Shown: piece after piece, positions 1-7,232 of the stretch
How positions within the stretch are numbered: the stretch's first letter is position 1
How the letters are laid out: every line of letters starts with the position of its first letter
Assembly (NCBI RefSeq): GCF_014206815.1
Contig: NZ_JACHNP010000001.1
Coordinates: 1,888,456 to 1,952,455 of the forward strand
Origin: Xanthomonas sp. F10
GTDB taxonomy: Bacteria > Pseudomonadota > Gammaproteobacteria > Xanthomonadales > Xanthomonadaceae
Direction: 5' to 3'
Length of the DNA: 64,000 bases
The notes under the pieces: model-generated
What the model was told of the DNA's origin: nothing
Seen by the model: the letters and a program-made list of their open reading frames with translations, nothing else
The model's database searches: none
Translations under genes and position numbers: made by a program

Positions 1-109
1 CCTGCGCCTGCGCCGTCGCTGCGCTGCCCAGCGACAAGGCGGTGGCGACCGCCAGCGCCAGCGGCGTCGCGGCATGACGGAAGGAAGGGCGTGGCGGCGA
101 AAACGACAT
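1..109 (-). CDS. N-terminus of an exported protein (partial, cut by left edge)
   Basis: Only the first 36 codons are in the window. Reading from the ATG at 109, the protein begins MSFSPPRPSFRHAATPLALA and continues into a hydrophobic stretch ending at ATAQAQ, a classical Sec signal peptide with an Ala-x-Ala cleavage site. A good ribosome binding site (CAGGAG) lies about 7 bases before the ATG. The style of the signal peptide and the neighbours suggest a TonB-dependent receptor or a secreted glycosidase, but the mature protein is not visible, so no function is assigned. Upstream it carries the same two-part promoter motif as three other genes of the arabinosidase block (436-478), so it probably belongs to that regulon. 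Confidence 0.6.
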   Translation of the reverse strand, partial: MSFSPPRPSFRHAATPLALAVATALSLGSAATAQAQ

Positions 110-610
110 TGGCGAGCTCCTGGAGGATGGCGAGACGGGACAGTGGACAAACGCAGGCCGAACGACGCCGTGCCGGCGCCATGCCGACGGACGGACCTGC
201 TGGATGGCGGCGCCTGCGCGGCGCCTGCGGTGGCATGCCTGCGCCCGGCCATGGCAGCCTGGCGCACCGCGGGGAGGCCGATGTCCTGCGCGCACGGCCG
301 TGCGCGGCTCCCCCGCTACTGCGATGACGTCCGACGACGCCGGCGGCGCTCCGGTAGCGCGCCGGCGCCACGGCCGGTACGACGATGCGATCAGATTTTC
401 ATCACGCGGTCACACTGTGACGTGGATACACGGCCGCGTCTTGTCGCGATTCGCGGTTTCCCGTGCGGAATCATGCATGGTCGTGCGTGGCGCCGCGCTG
501 CACGCGGCGAGCGTGCCGCGGCATGGCGCCGTGTCGCATAGTGACGATCACGACAGGCACGCGCTGCCATCGGCCGTGCGGGGCGATGCGGACGGTACCG
601 CCACGCGGCG
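110..610. other. Intergenic region with shared promoter motif and palindrome
   Basis: No credible gene is seen in these 501 bases, which separate the first partial gene from the end of the GH127/146 gene. The region holds the 13-base near-palindrome GTCACACTGTGAC at 409-421 and the shared motif at 436-478. Open frames on the plus strand here are Arg/Ala-rich and lack ribosome binding sites. Confidence 0.6.
436..478 (-). promoter_or_regulatory. Shared two-part motif, copy 1 (upstream of the partial gene)
   Basis: GCGTCTTG begins at 436 and TGCGG begins at 464, an offset of 28 bases, exactly as in the copies at 3166, 14649 and 17152. In the direction of transcription it reads TTCCGCA, a 19-base gap after CCGCA, then ACAAGACGC. 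The TGCGG half is followed by AATCATGCA, so the palindrome seen in copies 3 and 4 is imperfect here. It lies about 330 bases before the ATG of the partial gene. It could be an operator or part of a promoter recognised by a special sigma factor; the sequence does not decide. Confidence 0.55.
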
Positions 611-3025
611 TCACGCCGGGATCAGCCAGCCGCCGAACAGCGGGCCGGCAGTGTCGCCGTGCTGCGGCTCGATGCGCACGGTCAGCGGCTGCGCATCGCG
701 GGTCAGCGCCGGCGGCAACGGGTAGTCGCGGTCGACGAAATCGATCACCTGGCCGCGCTCCACCGCCACCTCCACGGCCAGCTTGCCATTGACCAGGATG
801 TTGAAGCGACCCTTGTCGCTGCCCCAGAAGCGCAGGCGCAGCGCCAGCGGTTGCGCACTGCCGCGCATGCGGAACTCGACGAAGCCCTTGCCGCGCACGT
901 CGCGGCACTGCTGGCGACGGTAGGCGCCACCGAAGGAGGTGTCGCTGCGCAGCTGGTGCGCCTGCTCGGAGGCCTCGTCGCCGAACTGGATCATGTCCAC
1001 CGCGATCGCGCGCAGCTTGTCCTGCTCGGCCTGGCGGCGCGCCCGCCGCTGCGCCTCCTCCGCCCACTGGGCGGGGTCCATGCGCTTGAAATACAGCGCA
1101 CTGCGGCGCTCGTACTGCGCGTAGAACGGCACGAAGGTCAGGCCCGGCGGCTGCGTGCTGCTGGCCTGGAAATGGCCGGGCTGCGGCAGCTCGGCAAAGC
1201 CGCGCAGCGGATCGGCCGCGGCCACCAACGCCGGGTCCGGCGCATCGTAGGGGGTGCTCACCGGCCCCAGGTCGGCCGCCAGCGCCAGCGGCCCGCGCAT
1301 CACCACCACCGTGTCCGTATCGCCGGCGGCATGTTCCAGCCGCAGCGGCGTGGCCAGGTCCAGGTCGATCACGTCGCCGGCGCGCCAGTCACGCTCCAGC
1401 GTCAGATAGCCGTCGGCCAGCGCCGCGCGTGCGGGCTTGCCATTCACGCGCAAGGTGTAGCGGCCCTGGCACCAGGCCGGCACCCGCAACAGCAGGCGCC
1501 GCGGTGTGCGTGCACCAGCGCGCAGCACCTGCAGGCGCACCTTGCCGTTGTCGGGCACGCCGCTGTCCAGTTCCAGCGCCAGGTCGCGCTCGCTCCAGTC
1601 CAGCCACGAGGGGATGTAGAGATTCACGTACAGCGAGGTGTCGTCCTGCCAGTAGATGGCATCGCCGAACTGCGCATGCGCTTCCATGCCGCTGCCGACG
1701 CAGCACCAGAACGAGTCGAACTTGTCGGAGAAACCGCGCTCGCCGCCGCTGATCATCGGCGTCATGTAAGTGAACATGCCGGTGCCCGGATGCTGCGCGG
1801 CCATGGTGTGGTTGTGCAGCGTGCGCTCGTAGTAGTCGAAGTAACGCGCCTGCGGCGTCCACTGGTACAGATGCCGGGTCAGCTTGAGCATGTTGTAGCT
1901 GTTGCAATGCTCGCAGGTCTGCTCGGTCAGGAACGCGGCGATGGTATCGGGCTCCTGGAAGTACTCGCGGTCGGCATTGCCGCCGATCACGTAGCTGTAG
2001 TGCGTGGTGACCGTCTCCCAGAAGAAGCGGGCCGCCGCGGCCGCGTCGGCGTCGCCGGCGACCTCGAACTGGCGCGCCTCGCCGATGAACTTGGGCACCT
2101 GGGTATTGGCATGGATGTGCGGCAGTTCGTCGCGCCCGGCCGCGGCCGGGTCGATCACCTTTTCGTGGCGCAGGCGCTTGCCGATCGCGATCCAGCGCGC
2201 ATCGCCGGTGCGTGCGCCCAACTCGATATAGGATTCGTTGAGGCCGCCGAACTCGGTGTCCAGCAGGGTCTGCATCTGTGCGTGGTCGAGCGCATCGAAG
2301 ACGCCGGCGGTGTAGGCGGCCAGCGGCAGGAGCACCTCCAGCGCCTGCTTGCTGCCGCCCAGCGCATGCGCGTCGAGCAGGCCGGCGAACAGCTTGTGCT
2401 GGGTGTACAACGGCGACCAGCTGCCGTTGAGATTGAACTTGCTGCCCTTGATGATGCCGCGGCGCACGTCCTCGAACACCATCTTGCCGCTGTCGATGAC
2501 GCCTTGGTCGTTCTTGCGGGTGAGCCCGCCGACGTAACCGTCCGCGTCCTTGGCCTGCGCGCGCGCCAGCTCGGCGACGATGTAGTCGATGCGCTCGCGC
2601 AGCACCGGGTCGCGGGTCTGCGCGTGCATCTTGGCCAGTGCGCTGAGATAGTGGCCCAGGGTGTGGCCGGCGATGGTGTCGCCCTCCCAGCCACCGTACA
2701 CCGCGCCCTTCGGCGGCAGGCCGGCGTAGTGCAGGAAGTTGTGCAGCAGGCGGTCCGGCTCCAGTTCCAGCAGGTAGCGGCGGTTGGTCTGCAGCGACTC
2801 CAGGAACAGCGACGGTTTCAGCGTGACCTGCTGCAAGGGCAGCGCCTGCACGCGCCCGGGCGTGGACGCGGCGGCGTCCAGCGGAAAGCGCAGCATCCCG
2901 GCCGCCACCGCCAGTGCGCTCCATTGCAGGAAGCGGCGGCGCGATGGGTCCAGCGCGGCGCCGGCCGCATCGGCGGATGCGTGCACGCAGGCGGCGGCGT
3001 GCCGATGCGTCCCCTGCCCGCTCAT
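611..3025 (-). CDS. Exported GH127/GH146-type beta-L-arabinofuranosidase
   Basis: An 804-residue glycosidase of the DUF1680 superfamily. HypBA1-type enzymes release L-arabinose from beta-1,2-arabinobiose and related arabinofuranosides of plant hydroxyproline-rich glycoproteins. The zinc-thiolate catalytic site is visible: CEHC near position 1,910 and WCC near 1,697 supply the Glu-x-Cys and Cys-Cys ligands of HypBA1. A twin-arginine signal (SRRRFLQ, residues 28-34, followed by a hydrophobic stretch) indicates Tat export. The C-terminal 150 residues look like an added beta-sandwich. The frame stays open to 3,145, but the ATG at 3,025 has GGGAG 7 bases upstream; an ATG at 3,070 is an alternative. 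It is transcribed alone, behind a shared motif and a 16-base palindrome. GH127 versus GH146 cannot be settled by eye. Confidence 0.85.
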   Translation of the reverse strand: MSGQGTHRHAAACVHASADAAGAALDPSRRRFLQWSALAVAAGMLRFPLDAAASTPGRVQALPLQQVTLKPSLFLESLQTNRRYLLELEPDRLLHNFLHYAGLPPKGAVYGGWEGDTIAGHTLGHYLSALAKMHAQTRDPVLRERIDYIVAELARAQAKDADGYVGGLTRKNDQGVIDSGKMVFEDVRRGIIKGSKFNLNGSWSPLYTQHKLFAGLLDAHALGGSKQALEVLLPLAAYTAGVFDALDHAQMQTLLDTEFGGLNESYIELGARTGDARWIAIGKRLRHEKVIDPAAAGRDELPHIHANTQVPKFIGEARQFEVAGDADAAAAARFFWETVTTHYSYVIGGNADREYFQEPDTIAAFLTEQTCEHCNSYNMLKLTRHLYQWTPQARYFDYYERTLHNHTMAAQHPGTGMFTYMTPMISGGERGFSDKFDSFWCCVGSGMEAHAQFGDAIYWQDDTSLYVNLYIPSWLDWSERDLALELDSGVPDNGKVRLQVLRAGARTPRRLLLRVPAWCQGRYTLRVNGKPARAALADGYLTLERDWRAGDVIDLDLATPLRLEHAAGDTDTVVVMRGPLALAADLGPVSTPYDAPDPALVAAADPLRGFAELPQPGHFQASSTQPPGLTFVPFYAQYERRSALYFKRMDPAQWAEEAQRRARRQAEQDKLRAIAVDMIQFGDEASEQAHQLRSDTSFGGAYRRQQCRDVRGKGFVEFRMRGSAQPLALRLRFWGSDKGRFNILVNGKLAVEVAVERGQVIDFVDRDYPLPPALTRDAQPLTVRIEPQHGDTAGPLFGGWLIPA

Positions 3026-3147
3026 CGCCGGACTCCCGCGCGCGAGGTGGCATGCGGAAAAGAAACGCATCGAGGCATGGACTTCTCCTGTGTGGGGTGT
3101 CGGGGCGCCGACTCCGCGGGCAATGACCGGCGGATCCGGTGTCACTG

Positions 3148-3163
3148 TGTCACCCGGGTGACA
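3148..3163. promoter_or_regulatory. Perfect 16-base palindrome TGTCACCCGGGTGACA
   Basis: The two halves TGTCACCC and GGGTGACA are exact reverse complements. The site lies 123-138 bases before the chosen ATG of the GH127/146 gene and abuts the shared two-part motif. A related near-palindrome, GTCACACTGTGAC, stands at 409-421 upstream of the partial gene. It is a plausible dimeric repressor or activator site; the regulator is unknown. Confidence 0.5.
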
Positions 3164-3165
3164 GC

Positions 3166-3208
3166 GCGTCTTGTCCCCACTGATGCCTGCAGATGCGGAT
3201 TTCTGCCG
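3166..3208 (-). promoter_or_regulatory. Shared two-part motif, copy 2 (upstream of GH127/146)
   Basis: GCGTCTTG begins at 3166 and TGCGG at 3194, again 28 bases apart. The second half continues as ATTTCTGCCG, so its palindrome is degenerate. The site is about 140-180 bases before the ATG of the glycosidase. Confidence 0.55.
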
Positions 3209-3409
3209 AAACGCCGCATCGACCTACCGCAGGCGACCAAGCCCTGTCCGCTCACCGCAGACGAACGCGGCCGATACAACATTGGCCCGTCGGCTCATGC
3301 GCCGCCTGCACGACATGTCGCATCTGCATGCATCGGGAAAACTGCGGCAGTGTCGCAGCGCATGCACCGGCACCCGCCACGACACCGCCGGTCGGTCATT
3401 GCCGGTCGA

Positions 3410-5254
3410 TCAGTGTGGCTTCGCCGTGACCTCTGGCACCGCCTCGGTGAGGTCGGCGCCATAGTCGGGACTGGTTACCGTGTCCGCATCCACGTATCCG
3501 TAGAACACGCCCTTGCTGGCGGACGCACCCCGCTGCTCGACGTCGCCACGCAACTGCGCGGTGCCGGACAGCGTGAATCCACCGAATGCCCCTGCCGGCT
3601 TGAACACCGTATGCACCTGGGCGCGATCCTTGACCGTCACCCCATCCTGCAACAGGCTCAATCCGCCGACCACGGCGCTGTCCTGCACCTGCCCGCCCAG
3701 GATCGTCGCGTGATCCTCGATCCGCGCATCGCCGAGCACCTTGCCCCCGAGCACCCGCGCCTGCGGGCCGATATAGGCCGTTGGCGCGACATACGCGTTC
3801 TGCGCGACCCAGCCACCGCCGTTGGGGTGGCGACTGCCGACGCGCGTCGGCGTCGGCGCACCGGGCTGCTGACCCGACGGATAGACCTTCTCCAACGTGA
3901 CGCTCCACGGATAGCGGTAGACCGAGTAGTAGGACTGATCCCACTTGATCTTCTGCATCGTGCTCGGCGTGCCCATGACCACCAGATACAGGTCGCTGTC
4001 ACCGCTGCGGAGCTGGAACGACAGCGCGGCATCGGCGCCATGCTGCAACGCGCTGTAGCGCGGCTTGCCGTTGGCATCGATGGCGACCAGGCCCCAGCGC
4101 CAATCCGAGTCGGGTGAGCCGATCGTCTCGGGATCGTTCGCCAGACCCGGCAAGGTGTCGACCGCCGACCGCTGCTGTACGTTGCCATGGAACTTCACCA
4201 CCACCGCAGTCGCATTCTGGGCGGGAATCAGCCGGACCAGGTTGTAGCCCCAGCGCTGCGGCGCCCAGTCGAACGGCACTTGGTAGACGCCCGCCTGGCC
4301 CTGCACCGGATCCAGCTGGGTCAGGCGCAGGGCGCGATCCCGATTGGTCTCATCGGACGGGTTTTCCGGATCGAACGCGGTATTGCTGCCATATTCCCGG
4401 CGCATCACCGCGCCATGATCGCGAGCGTCCGGGTCGATGTAGTCCCAGTGCACGTTGTGCATGGCCCAGTCGCCGAACACGTCGTTGAGTTGCGACTGGC
4501 TCCAGCCCATGTTGTCGCGAATGATCGAGAACGGGTCGGCATCGGCCTGGCGGGAATCGCCGGGCTTGGGCGCCTTGGCCCACAGATCGTTGATGATCGC
4601 GTAGCCGAAGCGATCCTTGAGGTACTCCATGAACTGCCAGTTGCAGTAGCGGTCGCGGGTCGAGCCAAGATAGAGATGCGGGTAGTTCACCAACATCTCC
4701 GAGCACTGCACATCGTCGTGGAAATACTGATGGGCCATCCAGTTGGCATGCGATTCCCAGATCCAGCCGACATACGGCGAATCGCGCAAGCCGCCGGTAC
4801 TGCCCTGCAACCCATGGGTCAACTCATGCGCCAGGCCCCAGTGATATCCCAACTGGTCCGGATTGATCCACATTCCCATACCGCCACTGGCGGAGGTACC
4901 GCCGTTCAGGCCGAAGCTGTCGTCCAGGTAGACGCTGACCTTGTACTTCTTCGCCGTATTGCAGTAAGGCTCGGGAAAACCGACGCGCGCCATGTAGTCG
5001 TCCCAGATCAGCTCCAGCTCCTTGGCTGCCGAGGCGACGTCGTCCTGGGAAACGGCTTGCCCGTCCTGCCAGCGGAACGCGAAGTGTTCGGTTTCGTAGC
5101 GGACGGCCGGCATGTCGGTGTCGTCGGGATTGGCGATCCATTGACCGGCGGTGCAGACGGACGCGGCATGCGCATGCTGCGCAGCCAGGGCCAAAACGGC
5201 CGACAGGCACACTGCGGACACCCTACGCACGAATCGAGAAGCAGCGATTTTCAC
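3410..5254 (-). CDS. Svx/AvrXca-like secreted zinc metalloprotease homologue (DUF6055)
   Basis: A 614-residue exported protein resembling the Svx virulence protein of Pectobacterium and the AvrXca avirulence protein of Xanthomonas, which are type II-secreted. A Sec signal peptide ends near residue 30 (QHAHA). HELTH at 143-147 with a Glu at 167 (WESHA) is the zinc-ligand layout of gluzincin proteases. Residues about 480-590 contain repeated hexapeptide-like steps (AYVAPTAYIGPQARVLGG, then similar units) typical of a left-handed beta-helix. The start is GTG at 5,254 behind a strong AGGAGG. The gene stands alone between two arabinosidase units and lacks the shared two-part motif, so it may be controlled separately. 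A role in cutting plant cell-wall glycoprotein is inference from position; the substrate is unknown. Confidence 0.75.
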   Translation of the reverse strand: MKIAASRFVRRVSAVCLSAVLALAAQHAHAASVCTAGQWIANPDDTDMPAVRYETEHFAFRWQDGQAVSQDDVASAAKELELIWDDYMARVGFPEPYCNTAKKYKVSVYLDDSFGLNGGTSASGGMGMWINPDQLGYHWGLAHELTHGLQGSTGGLRDSPYVGWIWESHANWMAHQYFHDDVQCSEMLVNYPHLYLGSTRDRYCNWQFMEYLKDRFGYAIINDLWAKAPKPGDSRQADADPFSIIRDNMGWSQSQLNDVFGDWAMHNVHWDYIDPDARDHGAVMRREYGSNTAFDPENPSDETNRDRALRLTQLDPVQGQAGVYQVPFDWAPQRWGYNLVRLIPAQNATAVVVKFHGNVQQRSAVDTLPGLANDPETIGSPDSDWRWGLVAIDANGKPRYSALQHGADAALSFQLRSGDSDLYLVVMGTPSTMQKIKWDQSYYSVYRYPWSVTLEKVYPSGQQPGAPTPTRVGSRHPNGGGWVAQNAYVAPTAYIGPQARVLGGKVLGDARIEDHATILGGQVQDSAVVGGLSLLQDGVTVKDRAQVHTVFKPAGAFGGFTLSGTAQLRGDVEQRGASASKGVFYGYVDADTVTSPDYGADLTEAVPEVTAKPH

Positions 5255-5636
5255 GGCTCTACCCTCCTCTTGCCCGATGAGATTGGATGGATTGGACGAT
5301 CGACGCGATCCGCCGCAACAGCAGGCAGTGCTGGATGAATCCGCCGCCCCCGACGGCGTGCCGTTAAAAACGCGGCCGGCGCAACGCCGACAACAGACGG
5401 CGCTTCAGCCATTCGCACTTCGGCAACCCGTCGCCAGCCTAATGCAGTCAGGCGCAATGCACCTTACGGTTATCCCCAAGGAATCGAGCTAATTCCGCAC
5501 ACATTTCGAAAATCGAACTGGCGTCACGACAGGATCATGATGCGCCCGGCAGCGGCGGCCGACGCCGGCGGCAGGTCTCGCCACTGGAAGGCGCGAAGCT
5601 CGGCGACGTTTGCTCAGTCGGCATGCGCGCCTGGCC
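5255..5636. other. Intergenic region, nothing recognised
   Basis: A 382-base gap that should hold the promoter of the Svx-like gene and the end of the receptor-GH121-GH43 operon. It is somewhat richer in A+T near 5,460-5,530. No shared motif, tRNA, terminator hairpin with a T-run, or gene was found. Confidence 0.5.
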
Positions 5637-7232
5637 TCAAGGCGCGTCGCAGCGTTGCGCATCCGCGGTGGTGGCCTGCGGCAGGCGCTGCGCCTGCGGC
5701 GCCAGCATCTCCCACTCCTGCACCGCCAGCGCCGCGTAACGCTCGCCGCCGCCTGCGGCATCCAGCACCGCGCGCACGCAGCGCGTGGTCACCGGATCGA
5801 AGCGCAGCGTCTGCCAGCGACCGGCGACCGGCGCGCGCGTGCTCTGCGCCAGTGGCCACCAGCGGCCATCGCGGCGGTACTCCAGCCGCCAGCGCGCCGG
5901 CGGCGCCACGCCGCTGTCCGCGCCCGGCGGATGGTCGGCCCAGAACAGGATGCGGCTGCGCTGCAGCGTCACCGGTTGCGCCCAGCTGTACTGCAGCCAT
6001 TGCTGCGGCGGGTTGTGCGGTGTCCAGCTGCCCCATAGCTGCGGCGGCAAGGGATTGCGCTTGACCCACCCGTCGTTGAGCGCGGCGATCCAGTACTGGT
6101 GCGGGATGTCCGGGCCGTTGGACGCGCTGGCCTGCGCATAACGGGCGAGGTTACGCTGCGGTGGCAAAGGCGGCTGCGGTCGGCGCGTGGCCACCACCGG
6201 CAGGATCCGCGCCGGCCGCTGGGTCTCGTCCCACTGCAATCGGTCGATGGCCACGCTGCGGCGGAAATGCCCGCCGCCCTTGGCGTCGGCGGTGTGATAG
6301 ACCAGGTACCACTGGCCGTTGAATTCGACGATGCCGCAGTGCGAGGTGGTCGAAGAGACCGGCGGCAGGAGTACCCCGCGGTAGGTCCACGGCCCCAGCG
6401 GCGACGGCGCGCTGCCGTAGGCGATGCAGGCGTGGTACAGCGTCGGCGTGCAGTCCGACGCCGGCCCGGCACGATTGCCGGCATAGGCCAGGTAGTAGGT
6501 GCCGTTGCGCTTGAACAGCCACGGCGCCTCGAAGTAGCCGTCCAGCGTGGTCACCGCCACCGCCTGCCCTTTCGGCGTGACCATGTCGCGTTCCAGCTCG
6601 ATGCCGAACAGCTTGCCGAAGGTGCCCCAATACAGGTACACACGGCCGTCGTCGTCGACCAGCACGGTCGGGTCGATGTTCTGGATCGCGTTGGGCGCCG
6701 GCAGCGATTGCGACAGGATCGGCCCCTGCGGATGCGCGTCGCGCCACGGCCCCAATGGGCTGTCGGCCACCGCCACCCCGATCGCGAACGGATCGGCATT
6801 GCGCGAGTGCGCTTCCTGCACCGGCGCATACAGGTAGTAGCGCCGGTCCGGGCCCTGCACGATCTGCGCGCCGTAGGCATGACCGGGGGCGGCCCAGGCG
6901 AAGACCTGGTGCGGTCGCAGCAGTGCCGGATAGTAGGTCCAGCGGCCACTGCCGACGTCGTCGGTAACCAGCAGTTGCCAGCGGTCCATGACGAAGTCGT
7001 TGACCTCCGGCGGTGCTTCGTCGCGGCCGGCGATGATGTAGAGCTTGCCATCGGCGACCAGTGGTGCCGGGTCGGCTGCATAGTCGCGGCCGTCGGCCAG
7101 GATCGGGTTGCCCGGCGCCTGCACCGGCCGCGACCGCGGCGTTGTCGGCGCGGCGGCCGTGGCAACGCCGATGCAGGCGCCCCATGCCAAGAGCAGCGAC
7201 GCGAACACCCTGCGCATGGGAGGGCGATTCAT
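5637..7232 (-). CDS. Exported GH43 family glycosidase, probable alpha-L-arabinofuranosidase
   Basis: A 531-residue secreted enzyme with a five-bladed propeller signature. The three GH43 acidic residues are visible: Asp54 in YAADP (base), Asp187 in NIDPT (pKa modulator) and Glu235 in YFEAP (acid). The C-terminal 150 residues (from about 375) look like a discoidin/F5-8-type carbohydrate-binding domain. A Sec signal peptide ends near residue 27. The ATG at 7,232 overlaps the stop of the GH121-like gene (ATGA), so the two are translationally coupled. In extensin degradation the GH43 partner removes the terminal alpha-1,3-arabinose that blocks the beta-linked chain. That role here is inferred from the neighbours; GH43 also includes xylosidases. 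Confidence 0.82.
   Translation of the reverse strand: MNRPPMRRVFASLLLAWGACIGVATAAAPTTPRSRPVQAPGNPILADGRDYAADPAPLVADGKLYIIAGRDEAPPEVNDFVMDRWQLLVTDDVGSGRWTYYPALLRPHQVFAWAAPGHAYGAQIVQGPDRRYYLYAPVQEAHSRNADPFAIGVAVADSPLGPWRDAHPQGPILSQSLPAPNAIQNIDPTVLVDDDGRVYLYWGTFGKLFGIELERDMVTPKGQAVAVTTLDGYFEAPWLFKRNGTYYLAYAGNRAGPASDCTPTLYHACIAYGSAPSPLGPWTYRGVLLPPVSSTTSHCGIVEFNGQWYLVYHTADAKGGGHFRRSVAIDRLQWDETQRPARILPVVATRRPQPPLPPQRNLARYAQASASNGPDIPHQYWIAALNDGWVKRNPLPPQLWGSWTPHNPPQQWLQYSWAQPVTLQRSRILFWADHPPGADSGVAPPARWRLEYRRDGRWWPLAQSTRAPVAGRWQTLRFDPVTTRCVRAVLDAAGGGERYAALAVQEWEMLAPQAQRLPQATTADAQRCDAP

Larger units (their letters stand above)
3026..3409. other. Intergenic region with operator-like sites
   Basis: This 384-base gap between the GH127/146 gene and the Svx-like gene contains a perfect 16-base palindrome at 3148-3163 and copy 2 of the shared motif at 3166-3208. 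No gene is supported. No clear terminator for the Svx-like gene was seen. Confidence 0.6.

Noticed and set aside
659-4117. Very long plus-strand open frame (1,152 codons) opposite the GH127/146 and Svx-like genes
   Set aside because: Its translation is Ala/Arg/Gly/His-rich with no domains or start signal, and it crosses two clear genes and their intergenic region; it is an antisense shadow of high GC content.
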